Shown here: positions 40,796 to 51,500 of the stretch, in pieces
Numbering within the stretch: position 1 is the first letter of the stretch
Layout: the number at the start of each line of letters is the position of its first letter
Assembly (NCBI GenBank): GCA_949752735.1
Contig: OX457042.1
Span: forward strand, 37,027,368 to 37,091,367
DNA from: Lumbricus terrestris
Taxonomy: Eukaryota; Annelida; Clitellata; Crassiclitellata; Lumbricidae
Direction of reading: 5' to 3'
DNA length: 64,000 nt
The notes under the pieces: generated by a model
What the model was told of the DNA's origin: nothing
The model's database searches: none
The model's input: the letters and a program-made list of their open reading frames with translations, nothing else
Position numbers and translations under genes: made by a program

Positions 40796-41484
40796 AATAT
40801 ATAAATATAATTAAACTCTAAGCCCCTCGCACAATTGTATTGTCTTAATATAAAGCAACGAAAAGACACAATCTTTCAACAGTATCCGACTATGATTTAT
40901 GGCATACAATGTATGTTATTCGTGTATATATTCATAGTAAAATGTAAAAATATTAACACAAATGAACACAATTAAAAGTAATAACAACTAACTATTAATT
41001 ACAAAGCACGTTGACACTAACAACAGTATTAGGGATTAATTTCTTTTTGCCCGGATGCAAAAAATTTCAGAGGCAAAACTTGTTAAGTTTTGAATGTGGT
41101 CTATTATGTGCAAAAAACTGCGATGAATGATCACGCATGTTCACTTCTTGTTCTTATTTATTTCTTACTATTTCATTCAGTGGTGGGAAGTATTTTATTT
41201 ACTGTAGTCTTAAAAATAATATAATAGAGTGAGATCAATTCATATTTTAACTTGGAAATTTTTTTGAGCATTGTGTGCTTCATATTATAAATACATAAAT
41301 ACTTTAAAAATACTTTTGTTTGCCATTAAAAACAGCTAATAGAGCAATGTTGAATGCTGTATGCACTAGCCCTACAAATTGCTACAATAACTATTATTCA
41401 CTATTATTATTTATTGGGAAAGTCTCTGGTTATGACCCTAAGCCAGGCATAACATACATCCATAACATAACCATAATGTCATGG

Positions 41485-41540
41485 ATATATATATATAAAT
41501 ATAATATATATGATTAATTATATATATAATATTATATATG
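41485..41540. repeat. AT-rich simple repeat
   Basis: ATATATATATAAATATAATA and continuation inside the 7.5-kb element. Confidence 0.85.
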
Positions 41541-42749
41541 AGTCTACCAAGCAACATAGTCTATATTTATTGAGATCCTATGGCATTCTTATAAGCACTG
41601 AAAAGTGCAGCTATTTTGCTAAGATAACAGCTTAAAATGCTACCATTGCAATGTGAAATTTCAAAAAGTTTCTGGTGGGGAGGGAGGGGCATATCCTCTC
41701 CTCATACCCTCCCTACCATTCTCGGCGCTATGCTACTCATTTAGTTCCCCCACAGAGGAGGGGACTAAATTGAGCTCTGATTTCGGGAAAACGACGAAAG
41801 AAATTTTCCGACCCAAGCCCAACAATTTTTGGCCCCCCTCGAAAATTTCTGTATCCGCCCCGCCACAGTGTCATCATATACCACCTGTCCTTGTTAAGAT
41901 TTGTAATTATTTTAGCAGCCAAAAACCGTAGGCTATTTATTTTGCTTCATATATCAGCAAGAGTCCAATAAAACGAATTTGATTATCATCATAATAGCTA
42001 GCTACCAATCAATTTCCACAGCATAAGCAATTTTATATGTTTCTAAGTTGAAATTAAAGTCATCGTTTGAGGAAAAAAACGAGTAAGGAATTTAACCTAC
42101 ATTCAACAGTGCACATATAGGCCCTATACGAGAGGTTGCATAAATTTGCTTTTAATACAGGCCTAGGCCTATTAGTTACTTAGGAATAATGATGTCTTGG
42201 TGTAGCAATGACATTGTTCCGTCAACTTCCGTGCATAGAGTACAGAACATACGCTATATAGGCCTAGTATAGCGTACAAGTTGTGTAGGCTTAGGCCTAC
42301 TTCTGCGCGGAACATAGACATAGTATTAGGCCTATGTATTATGCCTTTAGAAAATTAAATAGGATAGCCCAGAAGTTACGCATTAAAATTCAGAGTTTTT
42401 ATCAAATAGGCCTACTCATCTCATCTTCGATAAAAAGATTTATGCACCTTTAGGCTTTAACTCTCTAGTTTTATTAGCTAGAATGCTTTGCACTTATTGA
42501 CATTTATTTATATCATCGTTATGTATTTTTACTTCGATTCCCATGCATTGTTCGTTTTCGATTGGAATAATAAAGGTTATAGTATACTTAGGCCTACCTA
42601 CTTACTTGTTACAATCAGCATGTTCTAATTAGCGTTTTACCCACCAATCAGCATGAGTAATCAGCATTTTGCCAATCAGCATTTTACCCCGGCCGATCAG
42701 CAGATCAGCAAATCAGCAAATCAGCATTTTACCCGTGCCCTATAGTTGA

Positions 42750-44082
42750 TGTGATGGTTATCGTCGTCGTCGCCGCAAAGATCCTTCAAGAGGATTCGAC
42801 ATCCGTCGACAGAAGGCGCTTCTTATGGTTGGAATGACGAGCGACACCTGTCAACAGCTGTAAGTTATTGAAGAAAGCAAGCTTAAGAATATCTTAGCAG
42901 ACCTCTCTCTATATACTCAGCCACTGCATTACTCTGACAGAGCCAGTCCCTGTCCTTAGCTGCCCTGGATGAAGAGTGGCTGAAGCTAGTAATTGAAATT
43001 GGGTGTCATACTTATTATTGAGGAGGGATTCCGTTGAATAAATTTTATAGGCAGATATTCCAAAACGATGAAGAATTGGAGATAGCGGCCTTAAGTTGAA
43101 CAGAAAGTTGCCTCAACTAGTTGAATAACAGCAAAGGGTGACTCAAGATAAAAGGAGTGAGAGGGTCAAGGAATTGAATTATATGAAAGGGTGATTTTAC
43201 AGTTAAACGGAGAGAGCTTCAAGAAGTTTAATTATAAAAAGTGTGGCCTTTAGTCGAATGGAAAGAGTCCCAAGGAGTTGAGTAGTAGGAAAGGGTGGAA
43301 CACAGGCCAAAGAAGTTAAGGTGTAGGAAACGGTGACCCCTATGTCCCTCTATTGAATTAATATCTTTTTCTTATGTGCTATGGGTGTTTCTCTCTCCCT
43401 TGCTGAGGCTCGCTCCCTTCCTTCCCCTCTGTCTGTCTTTCTCTCTGTCTCTGTCTGTCTTTTTCTCTGTCTGTCTGTCTCTCTCTACATTATCTTTTAG
43501 ACTTTTTAGTCATTATGCGGCTGTTTGAGAGTTTTCATCAATTCAATGTGAAAATGTATTACCAATGCTAGTCCCTAGGATACTCGAAAGTATGCAAAAA
43601 TAATTTTGCGATTTTGACTTAGACATTCCATTCCGTACTACTTTCTATCTATCTATCTAAATAGCCCTGCTACGGCGCTACATACATGTAGATGTATAAA
43701 AGTTATAGAACTTGAAGTTGAAGGTGTTAATAAATTGCAGAACCCATGGCAGAGACTAATCCGGCAGTTTTGGCACGGTCCGCCCTGCAGTGGCGGCCAG
43801 AGACTTGTCCGGCAGTTTTGGCACCGTCCGTCCTGGCGGCTAGAGAAGTCCGGCAGTTTTGGCACCGTCCGTCCTGGCCACCGGTCAGCTCTGTCGGCTC
43901 TGGTATCTGACATGGCGCGCTGGCTGTTGACTGGTACTTGGTTCCGGCAGCGATCGAAGGATGACTGCAATTCCGGAGAGGAGCGACAAAGACGATCCAG
44001 TTGACCGACCCTCGTGGAAGCACCTAGGTTTGTTTGAGTTTATCTTAATTTCAGACATATCTGATGCCTATTGGCTGGAGCT
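42750..44082. other. Intergenic DNA, no gene recognised
   Basis: Holds a CT-rich run (43380-43490) and a three-copy minisatellite (43761-43895). No exon recognised. Confidence 0.5.
43761..43895. repeat. Three-copy minisatellite
   Basis: CCGGCAGTTTTGGCACSGTC begins at 43761, 43809 and 43850, followed each time by CGYCCTG. Confidence 0.9.
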
Positions 44083-44090
44083 GATGAAAT

Positions 44091-44977
44091 CAGTGGCGTA
44101 GCAATAGGGCGTGCAACCTGTGCAGTGCACGAGGGCCCCCGGCTGTCAGGGGCCCCCCGGGGTCAGAGTCAATTTTTTACTCTTTCTGTCCCCCAAGTTA
44201 TGCCTAAGTCTTATTTAAGTGACTCTGCTAAGCGACAAGCACGAGAAGAATGGGTAAAGAAGACCGCCAAAATGCAAAAAAGTCCGCATTTATGATGCCT
44301 GCGGAGAGCGAGCTTGCACCTATGACTACATGTACATCAGACATGGGGGCAGAATCGAATTCCGGTTTGATCAGTGCAGAGATGGTGGTTGACATGGATA
44401 TTGACACTGAGTCGAGTAGGCCTCGAACTTCAGAGGCTACGGTAGCAGTTACATCACCAATGGTTTCAGGCTTGACACCTTAAAAGTGGTGGATATTTTT
44501 GCACAAGAGAAGGCGCGCAAACGAGTATTTTAGCATTTCGGATTTAGACCCCTTAGTAGGCTAGCCGTAGACTTGATTGAGTCATTTCACACTTGCCAAA
44601 TTCGTTACATTTTCCCGCTCTCTTAATCAACAAACCCAACAGCTTGGAGAATTTAAGTAGGGCCTAAGGCTATGGGTGATTAATGATTAATACTTCAGGA
44701 GATGAAGCAATTTTTGTGATTACTTTTGTATGGTATTCTAGTTCAAGTTTTCTCTGCTGATATGGAGAAGAATATTTTTCATTAGATAAATTTGTTAGAA
44801 TAATAAAATGTGGCTAGTTTATTTTCATTTAACTTTGGTGTTAAAATTTAATATGCAAATTTTGTAAATTTCGTTTTGCACAGCTTTGTTGCTTGAAATC
44901 GAATGGGGTTTCAAGCATTTAAGGACCCACCACCTAAGCTCTGCACAGGGGCCCGCCAAGACCTTGCTACGCCACTG
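44091..44977 (+). mobile_element. 887-bp hAT-type element with perfect 8-bp target duplication
   Basis: Termini CAGTGGCGTAGCAATAGGG and CCTTGCTACGCCACTG. GATGAAAT flanks both ends exactly (44083-44090, 44978-44985). The left interior has short + frames (SDSAKRQAREEWVKKTAKMQ; SELAPMTTCTSDMGAESNSG) that resemble the basic N-terminus of ZMYM-type hAT transposases. The rest of the enzyme is absent, so this is a deletion derivative. Confidence 0.88.
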
Positions 44978-44985
44978 GATGAAAT

Positions 44986-46056
44986 CGTCGTATCATGTGA
45001 GGATGCTATAGGTATAGGCTATTAGGATGCAGCTCATGATATCAATCAGACGAACGCTTCTGCTTTTGAATTTTTCCTTCTCTTCTATTGGTTCTGTTTG
45101 CCTAACTGTTTTGCTCTATTAATCCTTCTATCCCATCGCTATTTGAACTTAGTCTGATCTCTTTCAACTTGCTTTCTCACGGTCGGCTGACTTCTTGTTT
45201 TTTTTGGTCTGTTAATGTTTTCTTGACTTCTGCATTTAGATTAGGAATTTAGTCTGTTATTCTACGTGAAGAGAGCCTCGATTGATGTGTCTTTGTAAAT
45301 GATGATATAATTATAGTTATAATTCAGGTTTAATTACTTAAATTACTTAGCATTTTTGTTAAATGATCACTGTATTTCCGCTTTAAGTAGGGCCTATATT
45401 CTTGATGTTGCCAAAAAGACCGTAGGGGATGTTTTGGGTGTTTGAACCCTCTCCCCCAGAAACGATAATAATGTGTGTGTGTGTGTGTGTGCATTATACT
45501 TTGTAGGCAGTTTTGAAGTACGGTAGCGTATACAAGTACGTGTTTAGGCCAATACATTTTTATTTTCTATAATTTAAGTCAATTTAGATTGAATCGCAGG
45601 CTACATCTCTTTTTGATTATTAATCGGTAAGCGAGACATCAGGGTAACCAAGAAACCTATTGACTATCAATTTTATAATACTGTGCATGATGTGGAAAAT
45701 TGTGGTGTGCCTACTGCGTTCATGATTCTTCATACCGTTTTAAATTTTCGAATCTATGTTAACTACCGTGCACTTGCTCTGCAAAAAAAAATGTAATTAT
45801 AGCGATAACTAAGTCAATAAATGTCGGCTGTTTTGTTATTTTGTCTTGAACTATCAATGTAAATTGAACAATGGATTATTGATTATTGACAGCGTTTAAT
45901 ATTGACATCAATAATTTTAAAGCGAGACTTCAGGAAAACTCACCAGTATAGGCTATGCCTCCCAAACCTTATATTCAGTTATTATGGTCGCTCGCATTAA
46001 TCTAACTGTAGTTTAAAATACCACCTCATTGTTTTCTTCATTTAGTCTCGTTGATG
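44986..46056. other. Intergenic DNA, no gene recognised
   Basis: AT-rich, with a short TG repeat at 45471-45491. Near 45420-45462 the sequence resembles the MITE left end at 10857 (GTTTTGGGTGTTTGAACCC). Confidence 0.5.
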
Positions 46057-46403
46057 CAGGGGGCGGATCCAGGGGGCCAACCCGGCCATGCCCCCTGCAT
46101 TTAGAAATTTCTTTATTTTCGACCAGCTATTCTGGCTCGGGAAGTTGACGTGCCCCCATTAGTAAATCCGTGAGTCCTATCCACAGTTCCACACCCATGA
46201 AGTTCGCACACCACGAGGTCCGTACGACTAAAACAAGGTGATCACCTTTTTTCTGGCGGCTAAAATGGTATATTTTCTTGGAAACTGGAGACAAATGATT
46301 TAAAAAGTCATCAACTTTTCGACGACCAAGACGAAAATTTGTCCCTGCCCAAGACCGAAAATGTTGGCTCCCAATTCGAAAATTTCTGTATCCGCCCTTG
46401 CTG
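46057..46403. mobile_element. CAGGGGGCGGATCCAG-type hAT element
   Basis: The left end GGGGCGGATCCAGGGGGC and right end GTATCCGCCC are inverted relative to each other. The interior resembles 33530-33780 (TTTTCGACCAGC, TGGACGTGCCCC-like segment). No target duplication is evident. Confidence 0.6.
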
Positions 46404-46438
46404 GTGCCTACGTTTCCTCTGCCATGATTCTACCGTTG

Positions 46439-46620
46439 AAGCGCACTAAATATGGGTTGACAGAATGGACCCAGGCAGGTGATACAGATTGCAACAAATT
46501 CAGGTTTGGTCAACGAAGAAGCACTTATGAAGTGGTTTGACCACATTTGAAACACGTGCAGCCACTAAGCCCGAGCAGCCGGTTCTGCTAATCATGGACG
46601 GACAGAGAAATTTAATATGG
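46439..46620 (+). pseudogene. Decayed DDE transposase fragment, possibly pogo/Tigger-like
   Basis: GLVNEEALMKWFDHI in one frame is followed across a stop by KPEQPVLLIMDGQ in another. The pattern WFDHF...RPVLLILDGH is typical of the DDE region of pogo-type transposases. Only this short piece is visible. Confidence 0.4.
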
Positions 46621-46624
46621 ACCT

Positions 46625-47371
46625 GGTCCATAATACCCCTGTAAGGGTCCATGTTACCACTTTTTGATGTGTCCATAATACCCCAACCATGGGGTAATGT
46701 GGACCTCTTGGCAAGTTTTACTTTTTTGCAACTTTTGAAATAAACTGATATATTATTTTCAAGACATTTCTATTTTAACTTCTTTACGATGACAGCATTT
46801 GGTTGCAATTTAATTGGACTGTATGGGTGCTTAATTCTGTTCAGAAATGACCATAAGTTAGAGGGTACATAATACCCCAAGTTACCCTAAGTGTCATGGA
46901 ACCAAAAGTTAGGACAATAAGCAGGAAACCAATGACGCCATGCAGGGCATTCGATTTGTCAAGTAGCCTACACATCGAAGATCTATATAAACATATCAAG
47001 TACCGTAATACATGCATCTATCATATAGCACTATATATGCATCGTTGAAATCCGTCATTGACTCAAACATTAAGCGCATTGTCTTGTCAAGGTTTGAAAC
47101 AGCGGCCAACTAACTGTGAAGAATTGTTTGAGATTGAGGGAAGCCTGACGTTACTGACGTAGGCTAATCTAGCATAATATATAAAATTTATGACTTCGCG
47201 TGGTTGACCCTTCAATCTTATCAGCCTGCCATGCATGCAGCCTGCCCTATGCCCGTCCTGTTTTTGCCTCTATTCACAATTTCGCAAACGGTCGAAACTC
47301 ATTCTCTTTGATCGTGAACTTCTGCATGCTTTCATGTAGAAAGCACGTCAAAGCAGTTATCACAATTTTGC

Positions 47372-47413
<42 letters not shown>

Positions 47414-48156
47414 CGTCGTCTTTTGTTTCATGCATCAAATCGATTGCATTCAAGTTGTCACTGATCAGAATGGCATTCCTTCGTGAAAGTCAGATTTCTA
47501 AATCGCTGTTTGAATGAAATGGATAGAACCAGCATGATAGGTGTCCATTGAATTTTCAGAAATTTTGACAGCAGTGGCAACTAAAATGTGATTTACGCAA
47601 TTATGAGTTGTTTCAATCTCTTCGTAGCTTTCTGATATAGGCCTAATGGTTGAAGCATTAAAACTTATTGCCAGTTTGGTCGATGGACGCCAGAGCTGCG
47701 TTTTCACCTGCGTTTTTTAAGACAAAGGGTTCGTATGAAAAGGCTCTTGCAATTATAATGGCTTCTCGTGATTTTCTGCAAAGTTGGACAGCTTCTTTTG
47801 TACATTCTCACGTTGGACGATAGATTTTCCTCACACACCAGTGGCACCACGGCGAATTCATGCAAATTATAAGTATTGATTTGAAACGTGACATTTGAAA
47901 CGACTTTGTATCATAGGCTACTGTGATACGATTAAGGCGATTAAGGTTGATATTGTCCATATGGATCATATAGACGCTTGAAGCAAGAGGTTGGTTGGTA
48001 CCGTACACTTCATTTTCGTAAACAGTTGTAGCGCAGTTGTAGTGTGTGGTGTCCTCTATTATTTTGTTCGCTACGTTATAAAAGCAGTAGTCTGCATGCG
48101 GTAATAATAATGTTGTTTACAGGGTACTGAAAGAAATAAGCCTAATCTATTCGAAC
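46625..48156. other. Upstream flank of FRP-B
   Basis: Contains hairpin-prone repeats of GTCCATAATACCCC (46625-46890) and a TA microsatellite (47375-47410). No exon upstream of the FRP-B start was recognised; its promoter should lie here. Confidence 0.45.
47375..47410. repeat. TA dinucleotide repeat
   Basis: Uninterrupted TA run of about 36 bp upstream of FRP-B. Confidence 0.95.
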
Positions 48157-48516
48157 ATGTCAGGAAATATGCTCCACCTGAGATTTTCAGATTTCTTTGT
48201 ACACCTGATGTTGATGGTGGTCTATACATCATCAGCCAACGCAATTTCCCTAAAATTGCTGACTTTGACCAATGGGGAAGCCTTGTGCTCCTTGGATCTA
48301 CCATCGCAAATCGTTCCTGTTACTGATTTCGATCATTCTCCACCAGCACTCCACTTCTGTCCATCTTGTATTCCTGCGCTGGCAAAGTGCGCCTGGATCT
48401 GTACACAGCAGACGAATTGTACAAGTTACAACTACAACGCGACATCTGTCGGATGTGAACTATTCTTCTATACACCAATCAACTACGCATCCATTGCAAC
48501 GTGTTCTCACTTCAAG
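48157..48516 (+). CDS. FRP-B exon 1: signal peptide and apple-like domain
   Basis: 120 codons ending in phase 0 (TTC AAG, then GTAACT). One residue shorter than the paralogues. Its last 150 bp match FRP-C at all but two positions. Confidence 0.87.
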
Positions 48517-51500
48517 GTAACTGCTTTCATCTTCGAAATTTATTTTTAGGCAGAAACGAAGACAGACTAGGATATGCTGCTGTTCCAAGCGAATCGCCAT
48601 TGCTGAGCACAGAGTATGTTGAGGGGCGCGGTGGTGTATACTATAGTTGGTATGTTCGTCGCCTTGCAGCCGGAGGGTTGCAGGTTCGAAACCGCCTCAA
48701 GTCGCCGAGTAGGGACCTTGGGCAAGTCCTTCACTCGCAATTGCTCAGCGCTTCGTCATGAAACTCCGATGCAGTGTCCGCTCTGTAGGCGGGAGCGCCT
48801 CTGAGTAAGGAGCTTGAAGGGGCGCTATAAAAAAGCGCACACTTGATGTGTGGTTGCTGATGTTCGGTCCATTCTGCGGTTTCTGCCAATTGCATGCAGG
48901 ATAGGAAATTAGATGAAACTTAAAGGAGCAAATCAAGGTTTTCATTTGAACTGAATTAAAGCTTTGAATGATGGGTGTCTTTAGAATAGCGTCTGAATAG
49001 TTTACATTATTTGGCATTATCGTAGGCCTAGATGGAATGTAGATTTAAATTGACAGAATTGCTCTCTTGCAAGGGTTAGACTTACCCAGTGGTATTTTTA
49101 ACCTGTTGTCTTGTCTCTGATTAGTTTCTATACGTCTTGAAAATTGTTTTCAATTTAATATTTCAATGCTGGAAGAATGGCGGCGTTTGGGTTTACTATC
49201 ATTTGGTCGAAAGTCATTTGGTCGAAATCATTTGGTCGAAATCATTTGGTCGACGATGAAAAAATCGAACGATCAAAAAGTCGAATGATCGTTTGGTCGA
49301 CAATCAAAAAGTCGAACGATCAAAAGATCGACAATCAAAAGGTCGAAAATCAAAAGATCGACATTGAAAATGAAGCATGTTTAAGAGAATTCCAACGATT
49401 TTACTACAAGTGCGCACACTCAAACACACATACACACACTCCGACACACACTCACATACACACTTGAACCCCGATCAGTCTGTGAGAGAAGGAGGTTGTG
49501 ATCTACAGAAAGTGAAATGAAAACAAAATTAATTAACCAATAAATCAAGGAGAGTGCCTATCATCCTTCAATATGGAAGTTTATTGAGGCCCTGAAGAAG
49601 GAGCAAAGCTTGAACGAACTGAAGCTGGAACAATTCTTATCTGGACAACTTCCGAAATTCAAGAATTGTGCTGAACGGCTGAAGAGAGTCGTTGCTGAGT
49701 ATGGAATGCGCCCGAATGTGGACTATTTGAGGGGCATTGCTCATGCACAACCTTGAGTTGCAAGCATAGGCTAATAGGGACATTTTTTATATGGACAATC
49801 TTTATATAATGACGCTATAGATGTATAAAACTAGCCTTAGCATTGAATTAGCATACAAATGATAAAACTTGTAGTAAAATCGTCCGAATTCTATTAAACA
49901 TGCTTCATTTTGAATGTCGATCTTTTGATTTTCGACCTTTTGATTGTCGATCTTTTGATCGTTCGACGTTTTTTGATTGTCGACCAAATGATCATTCGAC
50001 TTTTTGATCGTTCGATTTTTTCATCGTCGACCAAATGATTTCGACCAAATGACTTTCGACCAAATGACTTTCGACCAAATGATAGAATACCCGGCGTTTG
50101 CTCGATAATAATATTTCATGCATCTAAGACTTAAGTGAACGTTGCCGCTCTAAGACGCTGTTGTCTGCAGCCAATCTCTAAATTCTTCAGAAGCCCAGAC
50201 GATGTTGTTGCTCTACAAATTGGACGAGCTTGGTCGGCCTGTGTCAGGTTCCCAGAGTATACAAGTAGGCCTACAAATCGCGTGACAACGGTCTCATTGC
50301 AAATTCTTTTACAACACAGGGACATTGTAGTCATAAACATAAACAAGCAATTACATGGAGTAAATAATTTTTAATAGTTTTCGCGAATGTGTTTCCCGTG
50401 CACATAATTTTCTTCCTGTTGGCTGCACTGCAATTCATGAACAGACGTCTCCACGAAAGTTTAGCTTCTGCTTTTTGTGTCGTTGCAAGTCAGCGACGTC
50501 GCTGCTCGATCCGCATGCGACCTCGCATGCTCTTCATTCTTATTATTTCCATCTTCCTTAATCTGCGCAAAATTGTAAATAGCTTATAATTTATCAGATA
50601 GACCTACCTAGCTCTATTCTGACGATTTAGTATGATTCTTCTCAGCCATCCAGTAACACCTTGACCCATTGCGCGCTTAATTGGCGTCCAGTAAAATAAA
50701 AAAAGGCGCCGGCCTAGGCCTACATAGGGTGTCTGCAAAGCAACTGTGATTTGATAATGCCTATACTATACTTATAACACGATCAGAAGTGTATATAAAT
50801 TCCAACCCAGTTGTCAGTTGAACCAACCACCAAATGACATATGTATCACTGTAGGCCTACATTAATACTTGCATTGAGCGTCAAGTTGACCTTCCAAAGC
50901 GCGAGAGGATGATCTGGATTCTGGAATGATCTCATTCTTAGCGAGTGCAAATGCAAAATATACTATGTACAACGTTACTGAGGATCAGCGTAGGTTATAA
51001 ATTATGAAGGCATGAAAAGAAAAACGTAGGTATTTTAGTAAGTTGAAATAAGTAACTGCTAAGCAATGACCTACGCATGATTACAATCACTAGCCTAGGC
51101 CGATATCATTTTAATAAAATATGGCTCAAATGAAAAGGTGAATGGATTTTGAGCAGATTACTAATCTGAACAGGGATCCACTTCTGTCTGTCATACAAAA
51201 CTGTTCAATAAACTAAATGCAGAAATTCAATAGGCCTAAGCCAAAGGTTATTGAATATGTTTGCAATATAGAGAGAATGCATTCAGTCATTAAAATTTTA
51301 TGCTTCAGGGGTTCCTATAAAATAGTAGGTCTAATATTAATTTATTTGAAGGAAATGTATTGCGATTATTTGCAGCATAGTTGTAAAAAAGTTTTTCCCG
51401 TTTTTTATTCTTTCCCAAAAAACGTCGTTTTTTCGTGTTTTATTTTCACATCGTTTTTCACCTTTTTTAATTTTATGTAACTTTATTAATTTATTTACTG

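Larger units (their letters stand above)
35263..42740. mobile_element. 7478-bp transposon with perfect 67-bp TIRs and 9-bp target duplication
   Basis: The left end starts GGGCACGGGTAAAATGCTGA, and the right end is its exact inverse for 67 bp. TATAGTTGA flanks both ends exactly (35254-35262, 42741-42749). The termini are built from repeats of TGCTGATT, and both subterminal regions have further GGTGGGTAAAATGCTGATT units. The 9-bp duplication and GG start suggest a Mutator-like or other large cut-and-paste superfamily, but no intact transposase is visible. The interior holds about 1.1 kb of GACA/GATA arrays in two blocks, decayed coding pieces (a PHD-like segment on +, three frames on -), a nested MITE (38602-38807) and a hAT-type fragment (40676). 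Confidence 0.9.
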
